From positions 620,001 to 684,000 of the forward strand of contig NHTQ01000001.1 in NCBI GenBank assembly GCA_002166865.1: DNA of 64,000 nt, read 5' to 3'. The notes under the pieces are model-generated. The model made no database searches, was not told the origin of the DNA, and saw only the letters and a list, made by a program, of their open reading frames with translations. Both the position numbers and the translations under genes were made by a program. Below are positions 39,585 through 49,452 of the stretch, one piece after another (position 1 is the stretch's first letter; each line of letters starts with the position of its first letter). Origin of the DNA: Rhodobacteraceae bacterium WFHF2C18. GTDB taxonomy: Bacteria; Pseudomonadota; Alphaproteobacteria; Rhodobacterales; Rhodobacteraceae.

Positions 39585-40931
39585 TCAGGGGCAGAAGATG
39601 TCGTTGAAGATCGCGAAGGCCATCACCGTCAGGACCAGAGCCAGGCCCAGGGTCATGAGAAACCGCAGCACGCCCTCGCTGGGGGGTTTGCCGCGGACGG
39701 CCTCGTAGGCGTAGAACACCAGATGCCCCCCGTCGAGAACCGGGATCGGAAACAGGTTGATGAGCCCCACGGCGGTGGATAGCACGGCGATGAACCAGAT
39801 GAAGCTTTGCGCGCCCTGGCTGGCCATCGCCCCGGAGACCTCGGCGATGCCGATGGGCCCGGACATGTTGCAGCTGCTGATGGCCCCCGTGATCATGTGA
39901 TACAGGCCGGAAATCGAGCCCTCGATGATCGCCCATGTCTGGGCCACGCCGGCGGCCAGCGCGGCAAGCGGCCCCAACGTCGTCGTCGCCGGTTCGAAGG
40001 CCAGCCCGCCTGCGATGCCGATGCGCCAGTTCGTCTCGAATCCGCCGTCGGGCTGGGGTTCGTCCATGCGCTTGGGGGCGAGCGTGACCTCAAGCCTATC
40101 GCCGTCGCGCCAGACGGTCAGATCCAAGGGCGTGCCGCCTGATGCCTCGACCACGTCCTTCAGCTGGGAAAAGGCGACGACGCGCTGTTCCTCCACGGCC
40201 ACGATCACGTCGCCGGGCCGCAGACCGGTGGCATAGGCCGCCGATTGCGGCGCCAGCCGCGAGACCCGCGGCGGCATGGGGTAAGGACCGGTGACCGTGC
40301 GTTCGCGGCCGTCCCGGCGCACGCGGTAGTCCAGCGTGGCCTGACGGGGCAGCGATTCGACGAAATCGTCGAATCCCTCGCGATCCTCGAAATCGGGGAG
40401 GGGCTGGCCGGCGATCCGCAGCACCTCGTCACCCGGCTCCACGGTGATCCCCTCATAGGGCAGCGGATGGATTTCCCCGATGGTCAGCGGCTCGGCCATC
40501 CGGCCCTGCACCATCATGATCGCCCCGAAGACAGCGATCGACAGCACGAAGTTGAAAACCGGACCGGCGGCCACGGTGGCCGTTCGGGCCCAAAGCGGGG
40601 CGCCATGCATTGTCTTGCGCCGCATCTCGGGCGACATCTGCTCGATCGTCTCGCTTTCCTTGCCGCTGGCGGGGTCCGCGTCGCCCATGAACTTCACGTA
40701 ACCGCCGAAGGGCAACGCGGCCACCTGCCAGCGCGTGCCGTGCTTGTCGACCCGCGACCAGATGACCGGGCCGAAGCCGAGGGAGAAGACATCCGCCTTG
40801 ATGCCCGACCAGCGGCCGACGATGTAATGGCCGTATTCATGGATCGCCACGATGATCGAAAGCGCCACGATGAAGGCAAGGAGGGTCAGGAAAAGGCTGC
40901 CGAATTGGGGCAGGAGTGCGAAAATATCCAA
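39585..40931 (-). CDS. rseP: RIP metalloprotease RseP (site-2 protease)
   Basis: Intramembrane zinc protease that cuts anti-sigma factors and signal peptide remnants. The 448 residues have the active site HEYGH (31-35) in the first membrane segment, the conserved GFGP and GGYVKFMGD blocks, two PDZ-like domains in the periplasmic middle, and the third catalytic ligand in NLFPIPVLDGGHL. Two final membrane segments end the protein. It lies 9 bases after dxr. Confidence 0.96.
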   Translation of the reverse strand: MDIFALLPQFGSLFLTLLAFIVALSIIVAIHEYGHYIVGRWSGIKADVFSLGFGPVIWSRVDKHGTRWQVAALPFGGYVKFMGDADPASGKESETIEQMSPEMRRKTMHGAPLWARTATVAAGPVFNFVLSIAVFGAIMMVQGRMAEPLTIGEIHPLPYEGITVEPGDEVLRIAGQPLPDFEDREGFDDFVESLPRQATLDYRVRRDGRERTVTGPYPMPPRVSRLAPQSAAYATGLRPGDVIVAVEEQRVVAFSQLKDVVEASGGTPLDLTVWRDGDRLEVTLAPKRMDEPQPDGGFETNWRIGIAGGLAFEPATTTLGPLAALAAGVAQTWAIIEGSISGLYHMITGAISSCNMSGPIGIAEVSGAMASQGAQSFIWFIAVLSTAVGLINLFPIPVLDGGHLVFYAYEAVRGKPPSEGVLRFLMTLGLALVLTVMAFAIFNDIFCP

Positions 40932-40940
40932 GGGGTCGTC

Positions 40941-42113
40941 CTATTCTGCCTGTTCTTTCGCAATGTCGTCGGCCAGCGCACGCGATACCTGGTCGATCTC
41001 GCGCACGCTTTCAAGCGTGACCGCGCCGTCAAGGCGGCCGGGCTGCCGGTCCAGGCGGTCAAGCACGGCCTCCACCATCTCGCTCATGGCCGGAAACCCG
41101 ACGCGCCCGGCGATGAAGTGATCCAGCGCCCGCTCCTTCGCGGCGTTGAACCCTGCGCCGGCAAGCCCGCCGCGTGCCATCACCGCCCGCGCCAGCCGCA
41201 GCGCCGGATAACGTTCTAGATCCGGCGCCCGGAAGGTCAATTGCCCCGCCTGCACCAGATCGAGCGGCGCCACCGGCAGCTCGGCCCGCTCCGGCCAGTT
41301 GAGGGCGTAGCCGATGGCGTGGCGCATGTCGGGCGTGCCCACATGGGCCATCATCGCGCCGTCGCAGAAACCGACAAGCGCATGCACGAGGGATTCGGGG
41401 TGGATCACGACCTCGATCCGGTCGGGATCGAAGCCGAAGAATTCCCGCGCCTCGATCATCTCCAGCGCCTTGTTGAACATCGAGGCGCTGTCGATGGTGA
41501 TGCGCTGGCCCATGTCCCAGTTGGGATGCCGCGCGGCCTGCGCGGGGGTGGCGCGGGCCAGGTCGGCAAGCGGCCAGTCGCGGAACGCGCCGCCCGAGGC
41601 GGTGATGACCACGCGCCGCACCGCCGCCGGATCCTCTCCGGCGAGGGCCTGGAAAATCGCCGAATGCTCGCTGTCCACCGGCAGGACGCGGGCGCCGGTC
41701 CGGCGGGCCGCGGCCATCACCAGCGGGCCGGCGGCAACCAGCGACTCCTTGTTGGCCAGCGCGAGCGTCGCCCCCTGCTCCAGCGCGGCCAGACCGGGGC
41801 GCAGCCCGGCGGCGCCGACGATGGCGGACATCACCCAGTCGGCCGGCCGCGCCGCGGCCTCCTCCAGCGCCGTCGCACCGGCGGCGGCCGCAACCCCCGA
41901 TCCGGCCAGCGCATCACGCAGATCGCCCAGCAAGTCGTCATGGGCTGTCACGGCGATTTCAGCGCCAAGGCTTGTCGCGGCCTGGGCCAGCGCGGCGATG
42001 TTGCGCCCGCCGGTCAGGGCCACCACCCGGTAATCGGCCGGCCGGCGAGCGATCAGGTCAAGGGTATTGCGCCCGATCGAGCCGGTGGCGCCCAGAATGG
42101 AAACACGTTTCAT
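40941..42113 (-). CDS. dxr: 1-deoxy-D-xylulose 5-phosphate reductoisomerase
   Basis: Second step of the MEP isoprenoid pathway. The 390 residues start with the NADPH-binding GATGSIGRNTLDLI and contain LANKESLVAAG, PVDSEHSAIFQAL, the flexible loop ASGGAFRDWP, and NWDMGQRITIDSASMFNKALE, which hold the metal and substrate ligands. The start at 42113 overlaps the cdsA stop (ATGA). It supplies precursors for undecaprenyl phosphate made by the upstream uppS gene. Confidence 0.97.
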   Translation of the reverse strand: MKRVSILGATGSIGRNTLDLIARRPADYRVVALTGGRNIAALAQAATSLGAEIAVTAHDDLLGDLRDALAGSGVAAAAGATALEEAAARPADWVMSAIVGAAGLRPGLAALEQGATLALANKESLVAAGPLVMAAARRTGARVLPVDSEHSAIFQALAGEDPAAVRRVVITASGGAFRDWPLADLARATPAQAARHPNWDMGQRITIDSASMFNKALEMIEAREFFGFDPDRIEVVIHPESLVHALVGFCDGAMMAHVGTPDMRHAIGYALNWPERAELPVAPLDLVQAGQLTFRAPDLERYPALRLARAVMARGGLAGAGFNAAKERALDHFIAGRVGFPAMSEMVEAVLDRLDRQPGRLDGAVTLESVREIDQVSRALADDIAKEQAE

Positions 42114-42883
42114 GTCGCCCCCGGCAGCAAACCCGCGGCCCAAAACAGCGTCGCCAGCACGCCCGCCCCCAGCATGGCGTCGAAGCGGTCGAGGATACCG
42201 CCGTGACCGGGAATGATGGCCGAGCTGTCCTTGACCTGCGCGCGGCGTTTCATGGCGCTTTCGCCGATATCGCCCATCTGGCCGGCCAGCGCCACGATCA
42301 TGGAGAGCGGGATCAGCGCGGCCCCGGACCAGGGGGCGAAAGCCAGCCCCACCAGCGCCGCGCCCAGCCAGCCCGCCACCGTGCCCGACCAGGTCTTCTT
42401 GGGGCTGAAGCGGGGCCAGAACTTCGGCCCGCCCAGGAACCGGCCGGCGAAATATCCGGCGATGTCACTGACCACCACCACGAGGACCAACCACAGGACG
42501 CAGGCAAGCCCCGCGCCTGTCCGCAGCAGGACGATGGCGAAGCACGCCAGAAGGATCCAAGCCGCGAAGGCCAGGAAGGCCCCCCTGTCCCGCGGCACCT
42601 GCCCCGCGGCCACGAGCGCGGCCGCCAGGAGAACCGGCAGCACGAGGCTCCAGGGCACGAGATGCGACAGCGCCAGCGCCACCGCGGCGAGGATCGCGGC
42701 CGCCAGCGGCGCGGCGGAGCCGAACATCCGCGCCGCTTCCCAGACCATGATCCCGCCCAGAAGGCTGACGCCGCCGGCAAAGATCCAGCCGCCGGCCCAG
42801 ACCAGCGCCGCCCCGACCGCCGCCATGGCCAGCCCCGAGCCCAGGCGCGGCGCCAGATCCGACCAGGGGGAGGCCGCGCTCAT
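42110..42883 (-). CDS. cdsA: Phosphatidate cytidylyltransferase
   Basis: Makes CDP-diacylglycerol, the precursor of all major phospholipids, in the inner membrane. The 257 residues hold about seven membrane segments and the CdsA signature near the C-terminus, SDIAGYFAGRFLGGPKFWPRFSPKKTW followed by DSSAIIPGHGGILDRFDAML. At 257 residues it is shorter than many relatives at the N-terminus. ATGA overlaps couple it to uppS before and dxr after. Confidence 0.94.
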   Translation of the reverse strand: MSAASPWSDLAPRLGSGLAMAAVGAALVWAGGWIFAGGVSLLGGIMVWEAARMFGSAAPLAAAILAAVALALSHLVPWSLVLPVLLAAALVAAGQVPRDRGAFLAFAAWILLACFAIVLLRTGAGLACVLWLVLVVVVSDIAGYFAGRFLGGPKFWPRFSPKKTWSGTVAGWLGAALVGLAFAPWSGAALIPLSMIVALAGQMGDIGESAMKRRAQVKDSSAIIPGHGGILDRFDAMLGAGVLATLFWAAGLLPGAT

Positions 42884-43605
42884 GCGGTGACCGCTCCGAA
42901 CCGGCGCTCGCGCGCGCCATAGTTCCTGAGAAGATCCACGAAGATCTCGCGCGTGAAATCGGGCCACAGCGTGTCGATGAACTCGTATTCCGCATAGGCC
43001 GACTGCCACAGCAGGAAATTCGATATCCGCGCCTCACCGCTGGTGCGGATCACCAGGTCGGGATCGGGCAGGACATGCGTATCTAGGTAGCGCGGCAGGG
43101 TTTCCAGATCCACGTCCTCTGGATCCAGCCGGCCGGCGGCCACGTCCCGCGCCAGCCGCTTGGTCGCCCGTGCGACCTCGTCGCGGCCGCCGTAGTTCAG
43201 CGCGATGGTCAGGTTGATGCCGGTGCAGTGGCCGGTCATCTGCTCGGCCTCGTCCATCAGCGCGCGCAGCTTTTCATCCAGCCGCGGGCGGTCCCCGATG
43301 AAGCGCACGCGCACGTTTTCCGCGACGAAGGCCTGCATCTCCTTGTAGATGTAGCGCCGGAACAGGCTCATCAGACCGGCCACCTCGGTCTGGGTGCGTT
43401 TCCAGTTCTCGGTGGAAAAGGCGAAGATCGTCAGATAGTCCACCCCCATTCCGGGGCAGGCGCTAACAACTTCGCGCACCCTGCGGGCGCCGGCGTGATG
43501 GCCGAACAGCCGCGGCCGTCCCCGGGCGCGTGCCCACCGGCCGTTGCCGTCCATGATGATCGCAACATGACGAGGGCCGCCGGTCGTGTCGGTTTTCGCT
43601 GCCAT
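42880..43605 (-). CDS. uppS: Undecaprenyl diphosphate synthase (cis-prenyltransferase)
   Basis: Makes the C55 lipid carrier for peptidoglycan and polysaccharides. The 241 residues contain the family signatures HVAIIMDGNGRWARARG (catalytic Asp19), HHAGARRVREV, TIFAFSTENWKR and the C-terminal DLVIRTSGEARISNFLLWQSAYAEYEF. The start lies 20 bases after frr. Confidence 0.97.
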   Translation of the reverse strand: MAAKTDTTGGPRHVAIIMDGNGRWARARGRPRLFGHHAGARRVREVVSACPGMGVDYLTIFAFSTENWKRTQTEVAGLMSLFRRYIYKEMQAFVAENVRVRFIGDRPRLDEKLRALMDEAEQMTGHCTGINLTIALNYGGRDEVARATKRLARDVAAGRLDPEDVDLETLPRYLDTHVLPDPDLVIRTSGEARISNFLLWQSAYAEYEFIDTLWPDFTREIFVDLLRNYGARERRFGAVTA

Positions 43606-43625
43606 CCTCGGCGCCCCCTTCCGGT

Positions 43626-44189
43626 TCAGACCTGCATGATCTCCGACTGCTTCGTTTCCAGCGCTTGATCCACGGCCTCGATATACTGGTCCGTCAGTTC
43701 CTGGACCTCCGACTCCCAGTATTTCTGGTCGTCCTCGGACATGCCGTCGTTCTTGGCCTTCTTGATCCGGTCCATGCCGTCACGGCGGATGTTGCGGATC
43801 GCAACGCGGGCGTTCTCGGCATATTGCGACGCCACCTTGGTGAGTTCCTTGCGCCGCTCCTCGTTCAGTTCGGGGATCGGCAGCATGATGATCGTGCCGT
43901 TGAGCTGCGGATTGATCCCCAGCCCGGATTCGCGGATGGCCTTCTCGACCTTGCCGACCAGCGACTTGTCCCAGACGTTGACCGTGACCATCCGCGGCTC
44001 GGGCACGTTGACCGTGCCCACCTGGTTGATCGGCATGCGCTGGCCATAGGCCTCCACCGTGACCGGTTCGAGCATGCTGGCCGAGGCGCGGCCCGTCCTG
44101 AGCGACGCAAATTCGGTGCGCAGCGCCGAAAGCGCCCCCTCCATGCGCCGCTCCAGGTCGCCTGTATCCAGTTCGAAATCGTCCGACAT
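43626..44189 (-). CDS. frr: Ribosome recycling factor
   Basis: Splits post-termination ribosomes together with EF-G. The 187 residues show the family pattern: an N-terminal helix with [25 protein letters not shown], a beta domain with [37 protein letters not shown], and [12 protein letters not shown]. Two adjacent ATGs exist (44192, 44189) behind GGAAGGAAG; the family length favours 44189. It follows pyrH by 43 bases. Confidence 0.97.
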   Translation of the reverse strand: MSDDFELDTGDLERRMEGALSALRTEFASLRTGRASASMLEPVTVEAYGQRMPINQVGTVNVPEPRMVTVNVWDKSLVGKVEKAIRESGLGINPQLNGTIIMLPIPELNEERRKELTKVASQYAENARVAIRNIRRDGMDRIKKAKNDGMSEDDQKYWESEVQELTDQYIEAVDQALETKQSEIMQV

Positions 44190-44232
44190 CATTATCTTCC
44201 TTCCCGTGGGGCGAATGGCCCCTTCTTTAGCG

Positions 44233-44967
44233 TCAAGCGTGCACGGTTGTATAGGTGCCGCTGCCATCGAGGATGGCCCGGAAGCCCCCCGGCGCGTCCA
44301 GACTGAAGACGATGATGGGCAGGTTGTTGTCCCGGGCCAGCGCGATGGCGCTGGCGTCCATCACCTTCAGGTGCTGCGAAAGGACCTCGTCGTAGGTGAC
44401 CTTTTCGAAGCGCTTCGCCTCGGGGTACTTGATGGGGTCCTTGTCATAGACGCCGTCCACCTTGGTGCCCTTGAAGATCGCCTCGCAGTTCATCTCGTTG
44501 GCGCGCAGGGTGGCCGCCGTATCGGTCGTGAAATAGGGGTTGCCGGTGCCCGCCGCGAAGATGCAGACGCGCTTCTTCTCGAGATGGCGCACCGCGCGGC
44601 GGCGGATGTAGGGCTCGGCGATCTCGTCCATGCGGATCGCGGTGATGACCCGGCAGAAGACGCCCAGTTTTTCCAGCGCGCTCTGCATTGCCAGCGCGTT
44701 CATGACCGTGGCAAGCATCCCCATGTAGTCGGCCGTGGTCCGCTCCATCCCCTGGGCCGAGCCCTGCAGGCCGCGAAAGATGTTGCCGCCGCCGATCACC
44801 ATGCAGATCTCGACGCCAAGATCGTGCACCGATTTCACCTCGCGCGCGACCCGCTCGACCGTGGGGGGATGCAGCCCGTAGACCTGATCGCCCATCAACG
44901 CCTCGCCCGAGATTTTCAGCAGCACGCGGCTGAAGGTTGTCGCTGGCGGGGAATCGGGGTCGGACAT
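44233..44967 (-). CDS. pyrH: UMP kinase
   Basis: Phosphorylates UMP to UDP; hexameric bacterial enzyme of the amino-acid-kinase fold. The 244 residues show [57 protein letters not shown] and [10 protein letters not shown]. The start at 44967 gives the usual length; longer in-frame starts lack similarity. It heads the minus-strand pyrH-to-lpxB cluster and is divergent from miaA. Confidence 0.97.
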   Translation of the reverse strand: MSDPDSPPATTFSRVLLKISGEALMGDQVYGLHPPTVERVAREVKSVHDLGVEICMVIGGGNIFRGLQGSAQGMERTTADYMGMLATVMNALAMQSALEKLGVFCRVITAIRMDEIAEPYIRRRAVRHLEKKRVCIFAAGTGNPYFTTDTAATLRANEMNCEAIFKGTKVDGVYDKDPIKYPEAKRFEKVTYDEVLSQHLKVMDASAIALARDNNLPIIVFSLDAPGGFRAILDGSGTYTTVHA

Positions 44968-45111
44968 GCGCTCGCTCCGTTGAGGCCTCGGGTGGATCGC
45001 GCGCAAAATGTCGGAAAAGGATGCGCGGTTCAATCGAATAAACCCCCTGCCGGCGGAATCGGGGGGAAACCCGCTCGCACCCGGGACGCGCCTGCGCTAC
45101 ACCCCCGGCTG

Positions 45112-46014
45112 ATGGAACCGGTGCCCGATATTCCCCCGCATCGACCGGTGCTGATCGCCGGGCCGACGGCCTCGGGCAAGTCCGCGCTTGCCCTGCGGAT
45201 CGCGCGGGCCCAGGGCCGCGCGGTCGTCAACGCCGACGCGATCCAGGTCTTTGCCGATTGGCGCATCCTGACCGCGCGGCCCACGCCCGAGGAAGAGGCA
45301 CAGGCGCCGCATCACCTTTACGGGCATGTCCCGTGGAACGCGGCCTATTCGGTCGGGCACTGGCTGCGGGATCTGACACCGGTCCTGCGCGATGGTGCGC
45401 GGCCGGTGATCGTGGGCGGCACGGGGCTCTACTTCGCGGCGCTGACCGAGGGGCTGGCCCCCATTCCCCCCACCCCGGCCGAGATTCGCGCCCGCGCCGA
45501 CGAACGGCTGCGCACCGAGGGGCGCGCGGCCTTGCTGTCCGAGCTGGACAGCGAGACCCGCGCCCGGATCGACACGCGCAATCCCATGCGGGTGCAGCGG
45601 GCCTGGGAAGTGCTGCAGAGCACCGGCCGGGGGCTCGCCCTCTGGCAGGACGACACGCCCCCGCCCCTGCTGCCGCTGTCCGACTGCGCCGCATTCCACG
45701 TGACGGCCGAGCGCGATTGGCTGAACGCCCGCATCGAACGCCGGTTCGACGCCATGCTGGAGGCCGGGGCGCTGGACGAGGCGCGCGCCATCCTGCCCCG
45801 ATGGGATCCCGCCCTGCCCGCGGCCAAGGCGATCGGCGCGCGGGAACTCATCGCCCATCTCAAGGGGAAGAAGACCCTTGCGCAGGCGCGCGCGGCGGCC
45901 ATCGTCGCCACCCGGCAGTTTGCCAAGCGCCAGCGCACCTGGTTCCGCGCCCGCATGACGGACTGGACGCGAATTCCCGCCGAACGCCTTGAAGAATTTC
46001 CAGATCCTTCCTGA
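45112..46014 (+). CDS. miaA: tRNA dimethylallyltransferase
   Basis: Adds the isopentenyl group to A37 of tRNAs that read UNN codons. The 300 residues contain the P-loop [14 protein letters not shown] (about residues 16-29), [28 protein letters not shown], and [12 protein letters not shown] with the [14 protein letters not shown] tail. The start at 45112 was chosen as the first ATG that gives family-length protein; the open frame runs far upstream antisense to pyrH and frr. Confidence 0.95.
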   Translation: MEPVPDIPPHRPVLIAGPTASGKSALALRIARAQGRAVVNADAIQVFADWRILTARPTPEEEAQAPHHLYGHVPWNAAYSVGHWLRDLTPVLRDGARPVIVGGTGLYFAALTEGLAPIPPTPAEIRARADERLRTEGRAALLSELDSETRARIDTRNPMRVQRAWEVLQSTGRGLALWQDDTPPPLLPLSDCAAFHVTAERDWLNARIERRFDAMLEAGALDEARAILPRWDPALPAAKAIGARELIAHLKGKKTLAQARAAAIVATRQFAKRQRTWFRARMTDWTRIPAERLEEFPDPS

Positions 46015-46082
46015 CTCGGGCCCCAGAATCTGCGACAAGGTCAGGCGACGGGGAACATCCAGGGCAGGAGCGGATCACCAGC

Positions 46083-46916
46083 ATGCCGCAGCACGCACGG
46101 ATCACGACCATCGCGCAATGGACAGGCGCCGGCGGATGGCGGGCGAACCTGCCCCACAGCTGCCCCGAGCACGCGCTGGTCTGGATCACGCGCGGCCAGG
46201 GCCGCTGCATGGTGGAAGGGATCATGCGCGGCATCGGCGTGCACAACGCGCTGGCGATCCCGGCCGACACGCTGTTTTCGCTCGACCTGGGCAAGCAGGG
46301 GTTCGGCCTTGTCTGCCTCGTGCCGGCCGGCGGGCCGGTGCTGATGCCCGACACGCCGCAGCACCTGCGCATCCGCGACGTGCAGGCCCAGGCCGAGCTG
46401 ACCGGCATCCTGGAAGGGATGCAGCGCGAGCAGAACGCCGATCGCGATTTCCTCGACGAGGCGATGAACGCCCAGGCGGCGCTGCTGAGCGTCTGGCTGC
46501 GCCGGGCCATGATCGCGCACGGCGCCGAGGCGGAAGACGACAGCGCGGGCAAACGCCTTGTCCGGGCCTACGCCGCCCTGATCGAACGGGATTACACCAC
46601 AGGGCGGCCGATGCATGATTACGCCCGCCAGCTGGGCGTGACCCCAACGCACCTCAGCCGGTCCTGCCGCGAACACGCCGGCCGGACCGCCGCCGACCTG
46701 CTGACCCAGCGGACGCTGCATGCGGTACGCGCCATGCTGGAGGGGACCGACCACCCCCTCAACCGTATCGCGGCCATACTCGGCTTCCGCAGCGCCGCCT
46801 ATTTCTCGCGCTTCGTGCAGCACCACACGGGGCAGAGCCCCTCGATGCTGCGCAAGGCCGCGGCGACGTCGCCGCAAACGCGGGCCCCGACGGCCCCGCT
46901 GGCAGCGCGCGCTTGA
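46083..46916 (+). CDS. AraC-family regulator
   Basis: A 277-residue regulator with a cupin-like N-terminal sensing domain (ALVWITRGQGRCMVEG...LAIPADTLFSLDLG) and a C-terminal AraC double HTH (RPMHDYARQLGVTPTHLSRSCREHAG and HPLNRIAAILGFRSAAYFSRFVQHHTGQSPSML). Ligand unknown. It precedes an orphan solute-binding protein gene on the same strand by 79 bases, with a hairpin between, and may control it. Confidence 0.88.
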   Translation: MPQHARITTIAQWTGAGGWRANLPHSCPEHALVWITRGQGRCMVEGIMRGIGVHNALAIPADTLFSLDLGKQGFGLVCLVPAGGPVLMPDTPQHLRIRDVQAQAELTGILEGMQREQNADRDFLDEAMNAQAALLSVWLRRAMIAHGAEAEDDSAGKRLVRAYAALIERDYTTGRPMHDYARQLGVTPTHLSRSCREHAGRTAADLLTQRTLHAVRAMLEGTDHPLNRIAAILGFRSAAYFSRFVQHHTGQSPSMLRKAAATSPQTRAPTAPLAARA

Positions 46917-46948
46917 ATTTCACCGCGACCGCCTGTTCAATGGAACCA

Positions 46949-46967
46949 CGCGGGGCCGCGCCCCGCG
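46949..46967 (+). terminator. Hairpin between the AraC gene and the solute-binding protein gene
   Basis: 7-bp stem CGCGGGG / CCCCGCG with a 5-base loop, followed by CCTTTG. A weak intrinsic terminator that could lower read-through from the regulator into the binding-protein gene. Confidence 0.4.
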
Positions 46968-46995
46968 CCTTTGCATCGCTTCCAGGCTTGCCGGC

Positions 46996-48660
46996 ATGAC
47001 GCACCCTTCCGACCGTCCGCTCCACCCCGCCGTTCCCTCGCTGGCGCGGCAGGCGCGCGAGGGGCGGATCGGCCGCCGGGAATTCCTGTCCCGCGCGACG
47101 GCGCTCGGGGCCTGTGTAGGGATTGCCTGCACCCTGGCCGGCCTGCCGCATCCGGGCCGCGCCGCCACGCCCGCGATCCGGCGCGGCGGCACGCTGCGCA
47201 TCCAGCAGAATGTCAAGGCGATGAAGGACCCGCGCAGCTACGACTGGAGCGAGATGGGCAACCAGACCCGCGGCTTCCTGGAATACCTTGTCCAGTACAA
47301 CGCCGACGGCACCTTCAACGGGATGCTGCTGGAAGACTGGCAGGCCAATGCCGACGCCACCGCCTACACGCTCAAGGTCCGCCGCGGCGTGCGCTGGAAC
47401 AATGGCGACGCTTTCACCGCCAACGACGTGGCGCGCAACATCATCCGCTGGTGCGACACCGAGGCGCCCGGCAACTCCATGGCCAGCCGGGTCACCGGGC
47501 TGATCGACCCGGCCACCGGACAGGCGCGGCCGGACGCGATCACCGTGCAGGACGCGCAGACCGTCACCCTGCGCCTGTCGGCCCCGGACGTGGCGATCAT
47601 CGCCAACATGTCGGACTATCCCGCCGCCATCGTCCACGAAAGCTTCGATGGTGCGGATCCGTTCCACCACGGGATCGGCACCGGCCCCTTCCGGCCCGTC
47701 AGCCTTGTGGTCGGGGAAAGCTGCATCCTGGAGCGCAATCGCGATCACGACTGGTGGGGAACGGCGGTCTTCGGCGGTCCTTACCTCGACCGGATCGAAT
47801 TTCTCGACTACGGCACGGATCCCTCGACCTGGGCCGCGGCGGCCGAGGACGGGGAGGTGCATCTCCTCTACGAATCGATCGGCGATTTCATCGAGGTGAT
47901 GGATGCCATCGGCTGGACCAAGACGCGCACCGACTCGGCCGCCACGACGGTGATCCGGGGCAACCAGACCGCCGAGGTCGAAGGTATGCGCCCCTACGCG
48001 GCGCGAGACGTGCGCCGGGCCATGGCCCTGGCCGTGGACAACGAGATCTGCCTGGAACTGGGTTACGCCGGGCGCGGCAAGGTCGCCGCCGACCACCACG
48101 TCTGCCCGATCCATCCCGCCTATGCCGATATCGGGCCCGCGCGCTACGACCCGCAGGCGGCGCTGGCGCAGATGCAGGCGGCGGGCATGGCCGATTTCGT
48201 CCACGAACTCATCACCGTCGATGACGAATGGCAGCGCAACACCGGTGACGCCGTGGCCGCCCAGATGCGCGACGCGGGGTTGAACGTGATCCGCCGGATC
48301 CTGCCCGGGGGGCTGTTCTGGCAGAACTGGAAAAGCTATCCCTTCTCGGCGACGCAATGGAATCACCGCCCGCTGGAGGTGCAGGTCCTTTCGCTCGCCT
48401 ACCGCTCCGGCGCGGCCTGGAACGAGACCGGATTCGCGAACCCCGAGTTCGACGCCCTGCTGACGCAGGCCATGTCCCTGTCCGACGCGGAGGAACGCCG
48501 CCCGGTGATGGCCCGGATCGAACGGTTGCTGCGCGAGGAAGGCGTCATCATCCAGCCCTACTGGCGCGCGCTGTTCAACCATCACGACGGGACGCTCGTG
48601 AACGCCGAGAAACACCCCGCGCACGAGATCCACCTGCACAGGATCGGCTTCGCCGCCTGA
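46996..48660 (+). CDS. ABC-transporter solute-binding protein, family 5 (orphan)
   Basis: A 554-residue periplasmic binding protein of the peptide/nickel/opine class. The N-terminus has a twin-arginine signal (GRREFLSRATALGACVG, RR at 27-28). The SBP_bac_5 core follows: LEYLVQYNADGTFNGMLLEDWQANADATAYTLKVRRGVRWNNGD and GTGPFRPVSLVVGE, and later AWNETGFANPEFDALL. The ligand cannot be read. No permease or ATPase gene is next to it, so it must work with a distant transporter or serve as a sensor. An AraC regulator precedes it. Confidence 0.85.
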   Translation: MTHPSDRPLHPAVPSLARQAREGRIGRREFLSRATALGACVGIACTLAGLPHPGRAATPAIRRGGTLRIQQNVKAMKDPRSYDWSEMGNQTRGFLEYLVQYNADGTFNGMLLEDWQANADATAYTLKVRRGVRWNNGDAFTANDVARNIIRWCDTEAPGNSMASRVTGLIDPATGQARPDAITVQDAQTVTLRLSAPDVAIIANMSDYPAAIVHESFDGADPFHHGIGTGPFRPVSLVVGESCILERNRDHDWWGTAVFGGPYLDRIEFLDYGTDPSTWAAAAEDGEVHLLYESIGDFIEVMDAIGWTKTRTDSAATTVIRGNQTAEVEGMRPYAARDVRRAMALAVDNEICLELGYAGRGKVAADHHVCPIHPAYADIGPARYDPQAALAQMQAAGMADFVHELITVDDEWQRNTGDAVAAQMRDAGLNVIRRILPGGLFWQNWKSYPFSATQWNHRPLEVQVLSLAYRSGAAWNETGFANPEFDALLTQAMSLSDAEERRPVMARIERLLREEGVIIQPYWRALFNHHDGTLVNAEKHPAHEIHLHRIGFAA

Positions 48661-48667
48661 CGGCGCC

Positions 48668-49267
48668 TCAACTGCCCCAGATGATGCGGACGTAGTTCCT
48701 GGTCTCGCGGTAGGGCGGCACACCCCCGTACCGGTGCACCGCCTGCGGCCCGGCATTATAGGCCGCCAGCGCCAGCCGCCAGGAGCCGAAAGCGCGGTAC
48801 TGCCGCGCAAGATACCGAGCCCCGCCGTCGAGATTCTCGTAAGGGTCATGCGGGTTCACGCGCAGCTTGCGCGCCGTTCCCGGCATGAGCTGTGCCAGCC
48901 CGATCGCCCCCTTGTGCGAGCGCGCCTTGGGGTTCCAGGCCGATTCCTGCTGCACCAGCCGCAGGAAAAGGTCCTCGGGCACGTCGTGGCGCCGCGCCGC
49001 GCTGCGCGCCATGCCCAGGTACCGGCCCTGGTAGCGGCCGTCGTAGCGTTCGGTCGATGCGCCGCCCCATTTCGTGGGCGTGCGCACCTTCTCGGGCTGG
49101 AGCCGGACCGAACTGTTGTACTGCTGCTTGGCCCGGGTATCCAGCACGCTCGTCTGGGACTGGAAAAGCGAACTGCGGCTCTTGGTGGACAAGACATCGG
49201 CCGGGGCTGCGGCCGGAATCAGCAAGGCGGCCGCGGCGGCCGTCAAAGCGAAGGTGCGCATCATCAT
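48668..49267 (-). CDS. Lytic transglycosylase (SLT domain)
   Basis: A periplasmic peptidoglycan-cleaving enzyme of about 199 residues. A signal peptide ([19 protein letters not shown]) is followed by a linker and then the C-terminal goose-lysozyme-like SLT domain: catalytic Glu in [15 protein letters not shown], then [32 protein letters not shown] and [18 protein letters not shown]. Start is ambiguous: GTG at 49270 or any of three following ATGs. It converges on the solute-binding protein gene with only 7 bases between stops. Confidence 0.9.
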   Translation of the reverse strand: MMMRTFALTAAAAALLIPAAAPADVLSTKSRSSLFQSQTSVLDTRAKQQYNSSVRLQPEKVRTPTKWGGASTERYDGRYQGRYLGMARSAARRHDVPEDLFLRLVQQESAWNPKARSHKGAIGLAQLMPGTARKLRVNPHDPYENLDGGARYLARQYRAFGSWRLALAAYNAGPQAVHRYGGVPPYRETRNYVRIIWGS

Positions 49268-49383
49268 CACTGTCCCCCCGGTTCGCGATCCGCGCGCACT
49301 ATACCGGTTTTGGCGCCGATATCCAGCCTCGGCCCCCGCGGCTGCGCGGGTTTCCGCAGGATTGCCCCGTCACGATTCAAATT

Positions 49384-49398
49384 TTAACCTTCCCTTTA
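49384..49398. promoter_or_regulatory. Weak CtrA-like site upstream of ssb
   Basis: TTAA-CCTTCCC-TTTA: one half-site perfect, the other with one mismatch, 54 bases before the ssb start in an AT-rich promoter region. One mismatch of eight fixed bases can occur by chance, so this is only a candidate. Confidence 0.3.
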
Positions 49399-49452
49399 CG
49401 CCGCTGCGGTGGTGTAAGCGCCCGAGGACCAAGGACACAACAGGAGGACGCC

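Noticed and set aside
44059..45111. Long upstream extension of the miaA frame
   Set aside because: It lies antisense to frr and pyrH. The P-loop of MiaA must be near the N-terminus, so the ATG at 45112 is the start.
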